Assembly (NCBI GenBank): GCA_943908425.1 | Contig: CALTTC010000021.1 | Location: 1 to 32,846 of the forward strand | DNA from: an uncultured Moraxella sp. | GTDB taxonomy: Bacteria; Pseudomonadota; Gammaproteobacteria; Pseudomonadales; Moraxellaceae | Direction of reading: 5' to 3' | DNA: 32,846 bases | Part shown: in pieces, positions 7,056 to 14,717 of the stretch | Layout of the letters: every line of letters starts with the position of its first letter | Position numbering within the stretch: position 1 is the stretch's first letter | The notes under the pieces: generated by a model | Databases searched by the model: none | What the model was told of the DNA's origin: nothing | What the model saw: only the letters and a program-made list of their open reading frames with translations | Translations under genes and position numbers: made by a program

Positions 7056-8927
7056 CTAAGATATTTTGGCATTTTTTTGTTTTTTAAGTGTCATTGCAAG
7101 CAAGGTAATCGCCGCTGGGGTAACACCACTGATTCGTCCTGCTTGGGCAAGGGTAGCTGGGCGGATATGGCTTAATTTTTGCACAATTTCATTAGATAGT
7201 CCTGATACGGCTTGATAATCAAAATCGCTCGGCAGCGGCGTGTCTTCCAAGCGTTTCATTTGGGCAATTTCTTCGTTTTGACGGTCAATGTAGCCTGCAT
7301 ATTTCACCGCAATCTCAATTTGCTCGCCAATGGCATAAGAGACGTTGCTATCACTAATCGCCCCAATTTGCAAAAAGCCAACATTTGGGCGTTTTAATAA
7401 ATCAAGCAAGGTAGATTCTTTGCTCAGCGACTCGCCTGTATGCTGATTAAAAGCTTGCCCATAGGCGTTATCAGGGGTTGCCCAAATCGCTTTTAGCCGT
7501 GCTGTTTCACTCGCAATCGCTTCTTGTTTTTCATTAAAATGACGCCATCTTGTCTCATCAATCAGCCCAAGCTTATGGGCAATGGGCGTTAATCGCTCAT
7601 CGGCATTGTCTTCACGCAGTAGCAAGCGATGTTCGGCACGGCTGGTAAACATACGATACGGCTCTTTTGTGCCACTAGTGATTAAATCATCTACCAATAC
7701 ACCCAAATAGGCTTGGTCTCGGCGAAGGGTAACTGGCTCATCACCCAATGCCTGCCTTGCTGCATTAACTCCCGCCAACAGCCCTTGTGCCGCCGCCTCT
7801 TCATAGCCTGTTGTGCCATTGATTTGCCCTGCAAAATACAAAGCGTTAATGTCTTTGGTTTCAAGTGTGGGTTTTAGACTTTGTGGGTCAAAATAATCGT
7901 ATTCTATGGCATAGCCGGGTCTTGTGATATGGGCATTTTCAAGTCCTTTCATTGAATGAATAAATGCCACCTGTACATCAAAGGGCAAGCTTGTAGATAT
8001 GCCATTGGGGTACAGCTCGTGCGTGGTCAAGCCTTCAGGCTCAATAAAAATCTGATGACTGTCCTTGTCAGCAAAGCGGTGAATTTTATCTTCAATAGAT
8101 GGGCAATATCTTGGACCCACCCCTTCAATTTTACCGCCAAACATTGCCGATTTTGCCAAATTATCACGAATAATAGCGTGTGTTTTATCGTTGGTATGGG
8201 TAATATAGCAATTAATTTGCGTTGGGTGCATTGCTACCTTACCCATAAAACTCATCACTGGCAAGGGGGTATCTCCTGCTTGCACCTGCATCTGACTAAA
8301 GTCTACCGTGCGTGCATCAATGCGTGCTGGCGTACCTGTTTTTAGTCGTCCGACTGGCAATTTTAGCTCACGCAGACGCTCTGCTAGCGTAATTGATGGC
8401 ATATCCCCTGCTCGTCCACCCGACTGGCTGTCAAAGCCAATATGAATCACCCCACCCAAAAACGTGCCTGATGTCAATACCACCGCTTGGGCATCAAAAC
8501 GCACCCCTGTTGCCGTTACTACCGCCACCGCTCGCCCATTTTCTACCACAATATCGTCCACAGGCTGTTGAAATAACTGTAAATTGGGCTGATTTTCTAA
8601 GGTTTGGCGAATATAAGCTTTATACAATAAACGGTCAGCTTGGGCTCGTGTGGCACGCACCGCTGCCCCTTTACGGCTATTTAATACCCGAAATTGAATG
8701 CCGGCGTGGTCGGTCGCCAGTGCCATTGCACCGCCCATTGCGTCAATCTCACGCACCAAATGCGATTTGCCAATACCGCCAATGGCAGGATTGCAGCTCA
8801 TCTGCCCAAGCGTTTCAATATTGTGGGTGACAAGTAAGGTTTTGACCCCCATACGAGCCGCCGCCAGTGCTGCTTCTGTGCCAGCGTGTCCGCCCCCAAC
8901 CACAATTACATCGTATTTCATATTCAT
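7056..8927 (-). CDS. mnmG: tRNA U34 carboxymethylaminomethyl synthesis enzyme MnmG (GidA)
   Basis: MnmG is the FAD-binding partner of MnmE in forming the 5-carboxymethylaminomethyl group on wobble U34 of several tRNAs. The 623-residue protein begins with the dinucleotide-binding fold VIVVGGGHAGTEAALAAARMG. It carries the family blocks CNPAIGGIGKSHLVREIDAMGG, RVLNSRKGAAVRATRAQADR, GRLKTGTPARID and GYEEAAAQGLLAGVNAA, and ends in the MnmE-binding C-terminal helical domain. Two start codons (8927 and 8921) are possible; no clear ribosome site distinguishes them. mnmA, another tRNA-modification gene acting on U34, lies 3 kb away. The upstream side is a long AT-rich spacer. Confidence 0.97.
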   Translation of the reverse strand: MNMKYDVIVVGGGHAGTEAALAAARMGVKTLLVTHNIETLGQMSCNPAIGGIGKSHLVREIDAMGGAMALATDHAGIQFRVLNSRKGAAVRATRAQADRLLYKAYIRQTLENQPNLQLFQQPVDDIVVENGRAVAVVTATGVRFDAQAVVLTSGTFLGGVIHIGFDSQSGGRAGDMPSITLAERLRELKLPVGRLKTGTPARIDARTVDFSQMQVQAGDTPLPVMSFMGKVAMHPTQINCYITHTNDKTHAIIRDNLAKSAMFGGKIEGVGPRYCPSIEDKIHRFADKDSHQIFIEPEGLTTHELYPNGISTSLPFDVQVAFIHSMKGLENAHITRPGYAIEYDYFDPQSLKPTLETKDINALYFAGQINGTTGYEEAAAQGLLAGVNAARQALGDEPVTLRRDQAYLGVLVDDLITSGTKEPYRMFTSRAEHRLLLREDNADERLTPIAHKLGLIDETRWRHFNEKQEAIASETARLKAIWATPDNAYGQAFNQHTGESLSKESTLLDLLKRPNVGFLQIGAISDSNVSYAIGEQIEIAVKYAGYIDRQNEEIAQMKRLEDTPLPSDFDYQAVSGLSNEIVQKLSHIRPATLAQAGRISGVTPAAITLLAMTLKKQKNAKIS

Positions 8928-9634
8928 AGCATTTAACTTAATATTGATTTAACCGTTATTGATTTAGTCCAACTTATTGATTTCACGATTGAGTTAATCG
9001 TATCAGCTTGGATTGATTGACTAAAGTTTTATAACTTGCTTTAATAGCTTCTTACTTTAATAACTTTGTGTTTAACTAGCTTTGTGTTTAACTAGTTTTT
9101 TGCCAACCAATCTTTCATTCAACATATCATTGGTTTTATTTATCATTTAGTAAAAGCCAACCAATCGCACAAACGTTATATTTTTGAAGTTTTATATGCT
9201 TAAAATTTCACAAGTTCAACCCAATTTATCCTTTTATACTAGACATTTTATACTAGATAAGCTTGGTTAAATAAATTTATTTTAAGCAAAATTGTTTGAT
9301 ATTGGGCGACAATAATAATTAGGCAAAAGCACTTAGATTCAAACCTTAAAAAACTTAACTTGCCCAATTAAATGCCTACCAATAAATATTAGGGGTTTTA
9401 ATTGCACCAAAATTGAGCATTTTAAGCTTTAAATAAATAACAATCAACACTGGCGAATAACAACCAATGCTTTATAAAAGCTTAAGCTAAGCTTAAACAA
9501 AACCACTAGTTATATTACACCAATGTCAATAATCAAGTTTAAATAAGCAAGTTTAAAAACATCAAAAACTAAAATAATAAGCCAATCTTGGTAAGCTTAT
9601 CTTTAAGCCTAAACTTGAGCTTAATCTGATTGCT
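8928..9634. other. AT-rich spacer with short tandem duplications, no gene seen
   Basis: This 707-bp gap between mnmG and grxD has no convincing ORF or structured RNA. It contains TTTTATACTAGACA (9232-9245) followed directly by a near-copy (9246-9259), the 16-bp duplication listed separately, and a run of TTGATTTA-containing segments near 8945-8990 spaced by about 18 nt. Palindromic AAGCTTAAG/CTAAGCTTAA words cluster near 9475-9500. Confidence 0.6.
9064..9095. repeat. Perfect 16-bp tandem duplication
   Basis: CTTTGTGTTTAACTAG occurs at 9064-9079 and immediately again at 9080-9095. Confidence 0.9.
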
Positions 9635-9967
9635 TTAGCTTTGGGCATATTCATCAATTAACGGCTTTAATTCGCCCGATTGATACATTTGCAGAATAAT
9701 ATCGCTACCGCCAATCAACTCGCCATTGACCCACAGCTGTGGAAACGTTGGCCAGTTGGCAATGATGGGCAACGTGGCACGAATTTCTGGATTTTCTAAA
9801 ATATTCACAAAGGCAAAGGGCTTGCCAATTTGGGTTAATACTTCCACGGCTCGTGCCGAAAATCCACACTGGGGGAACTGCGGTGTGCCTTTCATATACA
9901 ACAGCACGCTATGGTCTTTGATTTGATTTTCTATTAAGGTTTTGGTTTCTGGGTTGATGTCAGTCAT
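9635..9967 (-). CDS. grxD: Monothiol glutaredoxin Grx4 type
   Basis: This 110-residue protein has the monothiol active site CGFS at residues 34-37, preceded by MKGTPQFPQ (25-33) and followed by WPTFPQLWVNGELIGGSDI, the glutathione- and cis-Pro-bearing region. CGFS glutaredoxins carry [2Fe-2S] clusters, often with BolA, and deliver them to apo-proteins. Length equals the single-domain family norm. AGGAG lies about 8 nt upstream of the ATG. It follows the hydrolase gene on the same strand after 97 nt, a gap that contains a tandem repeat. Confidence 0.96.
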   Translation of the reverse strand: MTDINPETKTLIENQIKDHSVLLYMKGTPQFPQCGFSARAVEVLTQIGKPFAFVNILENPEIRATLPIIANWPTFPQLWVNGELIGGSDIILQMYQSGELKPLIDEYAQS

Positions 9968-10003
9968 TGCTTTGCTCCTAAATTTTTACCCTATATGGGG
10001 GCG

Positions 10004-10042
10004 GTTGTTGAGTTTTCAAGTTGTTGAGTTTTCAAGTTGTTG
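10004..10042. repeat. 16-bp tandem repeat upstream of grxD
   Basis: GTTGTTGAGTTTTCAA occurs at 10004-10019 and 10020-10035, with a partial third unit (GTTGTTG) starting at 10036. The array lies 37 nt upstream of the grxD start codon, in its probable leader or promoter. Confidence 0.9.
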
Positions 10043-10064
10043 GGGTTTTTGGGCGTTTAAATTT

Positions 10065-10643
10065 TTAAGACAGCTTACAGTCAAACAAATATTGGCTTGA
10101 TATCACCTGTGCAAATTCTCTGTGCAAGCTTGCCAAAGCGGTTTGGTGCAATATGTCTGCATTAAAGAGCGTACCGTCAAAACCTACCTTATCAAACGTT
10201 GCACAGCCATCGGCTACCACAAAAGCCTGATAGCCCAAATTGCCTGCCATACGAGTAGTGGTTGAAACACAATGGTCGGTCGTTAGCCCTGCAACAACCA
10301 ACGTGTCAATATGCTTTTGTGTTAATTTAAGTTGTAATGGTGTACCAACGAAAGCACTATTCATCTCTTTTGTAATCACCCATTCGCCATCTAAGGGGGA
10401 GGTCAATTCCTTAAAAGCAAAGCCTGCGTGATTGGGGTGCAAAGGCGAGTTGGGATTGGTAGAAGCGTGGCGAATATGAAAAATAGGCAACTGCTTTTCT
10501 CGCCAATAAGTCAATAATTTAAAGCACACTTCTTCTGCCAGCACATTATTGCGATTACCGCCCCAATACGCTTGTTCGTCAAAGCCTTTTTGCAAATCAA
10601 TTAACAATAATCCACAGTTTTTATAAAACAGGGTATCAGTCAT
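10065..10643 (-). CDS. Isochorismatase-family cysteine hydrolase
   Basis: The protein of about 192 residues has the alpha/beta hydrolase core of the isochorismatase superfamily: GLLLIDLQKGF with the catalytic Asp, WVITKEMNSAF with the Lys, and VVAGLTTDHCVSTTTRMA with the nucleophilic Cys, a cis-peptide turn before it, and DGCATF downstream. Members include nicotinamidases and other amidases; the substrate cannot be read from the sequence. The start at 10643 (the second of two adjacent ATGs) is set 6 nt after GGAG. It overlaps the end of ispF by 8 nt, so the two are translationally coupled. grxD follows in the same direction. Confidence 0.88.
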   Translation of the reverse strand: MTDTLFYKNCGLLLIDLQKGFDEQAYWGGNRNNVLAEEVCFKLLTYWREKQLPIFHIRHASTNPNSPLHPNHAGFAFKELTSPLDGEWVITKEMNSAFVGTPLQLKLTQKHIDTLVVAGLTTDHCVSTTTRMAGNLGYQAFVVADGCATFDKVGFDGTLFNADILHQTALASLHREFAQVISSQYLFDCKLS

Positions 10644-11142
10644 CATTTTCTCCAAATTCTTGGGCATTAAGGCGTGTCAAAAGCACCACACAACTGGCAA
10701 AAACCCCCTCACCTCGCCCCAAGTAGCCCAGTGTTTCATTGGTTGTGGCTTTTATGCTAATACAATCTGCCCCCACTGCCAAAATATCGGCGATACATTG
10801 ACGCATCGCTAGGCTATGAGGAGCGATTTTGGGTAGCTCACAAATGACGGTAATATCGGCATTGATTAAGCGATAGCCCTTTTGTTGCACCAATTCATAC
10901 ACTTTGGCGAGCAATAATCGGCTATCCGCCCCACAAAATTTAGGGTCGCTGTCAGGAAAATGTTGCCCAATATCTCCAAGTGCCAACGCCCCAAGCAGCG
11001 CATCCATCAAAGCGTGCAACACCACATCGCCGTCAGAATGGGCTTTTATGCCGTGGCTATGGGCAATTTTGACCCCGCCAAGGGTCACAAAATCACCCGC
11101 CGTAAAAGCGTGTACGTCCAAACCTTGTCCAATTTTAATCAT
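10636..11142 (-). CDS. ispF: 2-C-methyl-D-erythritol 2,4-cyclodiphosphate synthase
   Basis: IspF makes the cyclic diphosphate intermediate of the MEP isoprenoid pathway. The 168-residue protein starts with the signature GQGLDVHAF, giving metal ligands Asp9 and His11, with His43 in the HSDGDVVLHALMDALLGA block. The C-terminal part includes SIKATTNETLGYLGRGEG. Length is normal, with about 10 extra C-terminal residues. Its ATG overlaps the stop of the upstream small secreted-protein gene, and its 3' end overlaps the hydrolase gene, giving a tight three-gene unit. Confidence 0.97.
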   Translation of the reverse strand: MIKIGQGLDVHAFTAGDFVTLGGVKIAHSHGIKAHSDGDVVLHALMDALLGALALGDIGQHFPDSDPKFCGADSRLLLAKVYELVQQKGYRLINADITVICELPKIAPHSLAMRQCIADILAVGADCISIKATTNETLGYLGRGEGVFASCVVLLTRLNAQEFGENDD

Positions 11143-11548
11143 GTTTCACCACATCAGCTATACAAATGCCACGGTATGGGCTTTCCATATCGCAAGTCTT
11201 ATCAAGGCGTTTATTGCTATCAAGGCGATAGATTTTATCGCCCTGTATCTGATAGTAATAAAGTGAGCCATCACTTAAACTGATTTTCATGAGATTGGCG
11301 TAGTTGCCATTATAAAAACTCTTACCCTTTGTCGCGTATTCTTCACGAATGCCAGGACAAGCATCGGTTGGGTCAATTCTGACACGACCATTCTTAAAGA
11401 TGGTAATACGCTCGGTCGTACACAGCCCTGCCGTGCCTTCTGGTGCATGAAAATCATAATAACGCTCACCAACAAAAGGAAGCGACGCATTCGCCAAAGC
11501 AGGGCAACACACCAAGGCACCCAACACCAATAACCCACGCAATTTCAT
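11135..11548 (-). CDS. Small secreted hypothetical protein
   Basis: This 137-residue product is not recognised. It starts with a clear signal peptide (MKLRGLLVLGALVCCPALANA, cleavage expected after ANA near residue 21). The mature part of about 116 residues has a lipocalin-like or copper-resistance-like pattern of short beta strands (ERITIFKNGRVRID, LYYYQIQGDKIYRLDSNKR) and four cysteines that could form two disulfides in the periplasm. It overlaps ispF by 8 nt and is transcribed first in that operon, divergent from mnmA. The link with isoprenoid synthesis is positional only. Confidence 0.75.
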   Translation of the reverse strand: MKLRGLLVLGALVCCPALANASLPFVGERYYDFHAPEGTAGLCTTERITIFKNGRVRIDPTDACPGIREEYATKGKSFYNGNYANLMKISLSDGSLYYYQIQGDKIYRLDSNKRLDKTCDMESPYRGICIADVVKHD

Positions 11549-11600
11549 TGTTATAAACCGTTAATCAAAAGACAAATTCTACCATAAAGTTACCAAAAAG

Positions 11601-11609
11601 TGTTACAAT
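11601..11609 (+). promoter_or_regulatory. Extended -10 promoter element for mnmA
   Basis: TGTTACAAT (extended TGn plus TACAAT at 11604-11609) lies about 30 nt upstream of the chosen ATG at 11639. No good -35 box is visible. The same TGTTACAAT word precedes the ABC1-like gene at 26549-26557. Confidence 0.45.
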
Positions 11610-11638
11610 AACCCTTTGCTTTTTTGGCGTGTTTTGCC

Positions 11639-12826
11639 ATGATAACTACACAAAATCTTATGAACGATATTTTTACCCAACTATACACACTCACCCAACC
11701 AAAACCACCACAAGAGACCAAAATCGTTGTCGGTATGAGCGGTGGGGTGGACAGCTCGGTCTCTGCCCTATTATTAAAACAAGCAGGCTTTGATGTGGTC
11801 GGTCTTTTTATGAAAAATTGGGAAGAAGATGACGGCACAGAATATTGCACCGCAATGGCGGATTTGGCGGACGCACAGGCGGTAGCAGACAGCATTGGCA
11901 TACCGCTTTATAGTGCCAATTTTGCAGTGGAATATTGGGACAATGTTTTTGAGCATTTTTTGGCAGAATACAAGGCGGGTCGCACGCCCAATCCTGATAT
12001 TTTGTGCAATAAAGAGATTAAGTTTAAGGCGTTTTTAGATTATGCAACCGACCCCAAATTTGGCTTGGGGGCAGATTTTATTGCCACAGGGCATTATGCA
12101 CGCCGAAGCATTGCCACAAATGGTAAGGCGACTTTACTGCGTGGCATTGATAATAACAAAGACCAAACCTATTTTTTGCACGCTGTTGGGGGGGACAAGC
12201 TTGCCAAAACACTATTTCCCATCGGCGAATTACAAAAACCCAACGTACGAGCCATTGCTGAGCAATACGGGCTGATTACCGCAAGCAAAAAAGATTCAAC
12301 GGGGATTTGTTTTATTGGCGAGCGTAAATTTAAAGAATTTTTACAAACCTACTTGCCTGCCAAACCGGGCGATATTTATAGCGACGATGGACAAAAACTT
12401 GGCACACACGATGGGCTGATGTATTATACCATTGGGCAACGTGGCGGTATCGGCATTGGTGGCGTTGGGGGTCGCCCTGATGAGCCGTGGTTTGTGTTGG
12501 ATAAGGATTTGGACAATAACCGCCTAATTGTTGGGCAAGGACACAATCACCCACGCCTACAAAGCCAAGGGCTTGGCACCATAAAAAGCGACTGGGTAAC
12601 CGCCATACCGCCCCAAGTTTTTGACCCACAAGGGTTGATTTGCACCGCCAAAACTCGCTACCGCCAAACCGACACGCCTTGCACCGTGTTTGCCCTAAAC
12701 AAGACAGCGACACAATTAAAAGTTGTGTTTGACAGCCCCCAGCGAGCCATCACCCTTGGGCAATCGTGCGTCTTTTATGATGGCGAGCAGTGTTTGGGCG
12801 GTGGGGTGATTGATGGCTGTGCTTAG
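11639..12826 (+). CDS. mnmA: tRNA-specific 2-thiouridylase MnmA
   Basis: MnmA installs sulfur at position 2 of wobble U34 in tRNA-Lys, -Glu and -Gln, receiving it through the IscS/Tus relay. The 395-residue protein has the PP-loop VVGMSGGVDSSVSALLL, the LFMKNWEEDDG block, a first catalytic Cys in TPNPDILCNKEIKF and the second in DSTGICFIGERKF. TIGQRGGIGIGG and the C-terminal beta-barrel domain follow. The ATG at 11639 is preferred over TTG 11624, which falls too close to the -10 element; ATG 11660 also remains possible. It is divergent from the ispF unit and works on the same tRNA position as mnmG. Confidence 0.96.
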   Translation: MITTQNLMNDIFTQLYTLTQPKPPQETKIVVGMSGGVDSSVSALLLKQAGFDVVGLFMKNWEEDDGTEYCTAMADLADAQAVADSIGIPLYSANFAVEYWDNVFEHFLAEYKAGRTPNPDILCNKEIKFKAFLDYATDPKFGLGADFIATGHYARRSIATNGKATLLRGIDNNKDQTYFLHAVGGDKLAKTLFPIGELQKPNVRAIAEQYGLITASKKDSTGICFIGERKFKEFLQTYLPAKPGDIYSDDGQKLGTHDGLMYYTIGQRGGIGIGGVGGRPDEPWFVLDKDLDNNRLIVGQGHNHPRLQSQGLGTIKSDWVTAIPPQVFDPQGLICTAKTRYRQTDTPCTVFALNKTATQLKVVFDSPQRAITLGQSCVFYDGEQCLGGGVIDGCA

Positions 12827-13141
12827 ACTTCCCCAAATCCGCCATTTGCTGGCTTTATTATGTTGCTTTTTTAGCGGTTATTTAAGTGTGGTTATTTGCG
12901 TTTAGTTATTTAAATTTAGTTAATTTAACTTCGCCGCCTGAAATTAGTTACTTAAAATTAGTTGCTTGAGTTAATAGTTACTTGAGCTTATGGTTACTTA
13001 GATTTAGCGTAAATTCGCTTACTTAACTTCACTTACTTAACGTCAGTTAGTTAAGCTTTGTTGATTAAATTTGATTATTTAAATTTAACGAATTGAATTT
13101 ATTAAGTTTTTATTTTTTATTCACCAATCCTAAGGATTTAT
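12827..13141. repeat. Spacer of degenerate GTTAYTTAA-type repeats
   Basis: This 315-bp gap between mnmA and purB has no ORF. From about 12880 to 13090 it is built of imperfect units of roughly 14-17 nt around GTTACTTAA or GTTATTTAA, such as TTAGTTACTTAAAA, TTAGTTGCTTGAGTTAA and TAGTTACTTGAGCTTA. They resemble the reverse complement of the 17-bp array at 20246-20330. No terminator hairpin for mnmA is obvious. Confidence 0.6.
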
Positions 13142-14545
13142 ATGAACACACTCACTGCCCTATCACCCCTAGACGGACGTTATGCCAAAAAATGCGACCC
13201 CCTACGCCCTTTTTTGTCCGAATATGGGCTGATTTTTGCACGCGTTACTGTAGAAATTCGCTGGCTACAAACGCTTGCCAATCACCCCCAAATTCCAGAA
13301 ATTGCCCCATTTTCTGACGACACCAACCAAAAATTAGAACAATTATTAACCAACTTTAACGAAAACGATGCCTTGCGTATCAAACAAATTGAAAGCACAA
13401 CCAACCACGATGTTAAGGCGGTAGAGTATTTTTTAAAAGAAAAAATTACCACGATTGACGAATTAACAACCGCAGGCGAATTTATCCATTTTGCTTGCAC
13501 GTCTGAAGACATTAACAATTTATCGCACGCCTTAATGTTACAATCAGCCAGAGACGTGCTTGCCCAGTCAATGCAGGCAATCATTGACAATATCGCAACG
13601 CTTGCTACCGACACCGCAGACACCCCAATGCTATCACGCACGCACGGACAAACGGCAAGTCCTACCACACTTGGCAAAGAGCTTGCCAATGTTGCTTACC
13701 GCCTACAACGTCAATTAACCCAAGTCTTGCAAGTGGCATTGCTTGGCAAAATCAACGGTGCTGTTGGCAATTACAATGCCCATTTGTCGGCTTATCCTGA
13801 CATTGATTGGGCGACCAATGCCGAAAATTTTGTAACCAGCCTTGGCTTGACCTTCAACCCCTACACTACCCAAATAGAGCCACACGATTATATGGCAGAG
13901 CTGTTTGATGCCATTCGCCGTTTTAATACCATTTTAATTGATTTTAACCGTGATGTTTGGGGTTATATCTCGCTTGGCTATTTTAAACAAAAATTAAAAG
14001 AAGGCGAAGTTGGCTCATCTACCATGCCCCACAAGGTCAATCCCATTGATTTTGAAAATTCTGAAGGCAATTTGGGGCTTGCCAATGCCGTTTTGGCACA
14101 TTTGGGCGAAAAATTGCCCATTTCACGCTGGCAACGAGATTTGACCGATTCTACCGTGTTACGCAATATGGGCGTGGGATTTGCCCAAAGTCTTATCGCT
14201 TATGACGCTTGCCTAAAAGGCATTGGTAAGCTTGAATTAAACAAAGAACGCCTAGCCCAAGATTTGGACAACGCCCAAGAGGTGCTTGCCGAAGCCATAC
14301 AAACCGTGATGCGTCGTTATGGCGTTGAAAAACCTTATGAAAAATTAAAAGCACTCACCCGTGGGCAGGCAATGACAAGACAGATGATGATTGATTTTGT
14401 CAATGGCGATGATTTACAAGGTGTGCCAGTCGCAGAGCGAGAACGGCTTGTCGCCCTAACCCCAAGCACTTATATTGGCAATGCAAATAAGCAAGCAATG
14501 GCGATTAAGACCGAGCTTGATAAAATCGGTAAGCAAAATACTTAA
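13142..14545 (+). CDS. purB: Adenylosuccinate lyase
   Basis: PurB catalyses two fumarate-releasing steps in purine synthesis: SAICAR to AICAR and adenylosuccinate to AMP. The 467-residue protein begins LTALSPLDGRYAKKCDPLRPFLSEYGL, has TSEDINNLSHALML near residue 120, the catalytic His168 in SRTHGQTASPTT, and the fumarase/lyase signature GSSTMPHKVNP at 291-301 containing the flexible-loop serines. Length is about that of E. coli PurB. AAGGA lies 6 nt before the ATG. It is a stand-alone gene with a strong terminator behind it. Confidence 0.97.
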   Translation: MNTLTALSPLDGRYAKKCDPLRPFLSEYGLIFARVTVEIRWLQTLANHPQIPEIAPFSDDTNQKLEQLLTNFNENDALRIKQIESTTNHDVKAVEYFLKEKITTIDELTTAGEFIHFACTSEDINNLSHALMLQSARDVLAQSMQAIIDNIATLATDTADTPMLSRTHGQTASPTTLGKELANVAYRLQRQLTQVLQVALLGKINGAVGNYNAHLSAYPDIDWATNAENFVTSLGLTFNPYTTQIEPHDYMAELFDAIRRFNTILIDFNRDVWGYISLGYFKQKLKEGEVGSSTMPHKVNPIDFENSEGNLGLANAVLAHLGEKLPISRWQRDLTDSTVLRNMGVGFAQSLIAYDACLKGIGKLELNKERLAQDLDNAQEVLAEAIQTVMRRYGVEKPYEKLKALTRGQAMTRQMMIDFVNGDDLQGVPVAERERLVALTPSTYIGNANKQAMAIKTELDKIGKQNT

Positions 14546-14557
14546 AGCCATTTTAAA

Positions 14558-14592
14558 GCTTCTCTTGAAAAGTTTCTCTTAAAAGTTTCTCA
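14558..14592. repeat. Short tandem repeat after purB
   Basis: Three imperfect units of 13-14 nt (AGCTTCTCTTGAAA, AGTTTCTCTTAAA, AGTTTCTC) run in tandem between the purB stop and its terminator. Confidence 0.7.
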
Positions 14593-14596
14593 CCAT

Positions 14597-14629
14597 AAAA
14601 AACCCAAGCCATTCTAAGCTTGGGTTTTT
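14597..14629 (+). terminator. Terminator of purB
   Basis: AAAACCCAAGC (14599-14609) pairs with GCTTGGGTTTT (14618-14628) across an 8-nt loop. A-run and T-run flank it, so it may also stop traffic from the symporter gene on the opposite strand. Confidence 0.9.
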
Positions 14630-14717
14630 ACATTACTATTGGTAAATATTTTAAGTATTTAAATGCCAAACAGGTTGTATTTCATTCAAATTCAATGCCA
14701 TTAAGCCCTAAATACCG

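Noticed and set aside
8393..8830. Open frame of 145 codons opposite mnmG
   Set aside because: Antisense to a highly conserved gene and without any recognisable motif.
8928..9634. Origin of replication or structured RNA gene in the long spacer near mnmG
   Set aside because: mnmG often lies near oriC, but no DnaA-box cluster, dnaA/dnaN, rpmH or mnmE is seen, and no conserved RNA structure could be recognised.
12827..13141. CRISPR array in the repetitive spacer before purB
   Set aside because: Units are 14-17 nt, degenerate and contiguous, without regular repeats and unique spacers, and no cas genes are present.
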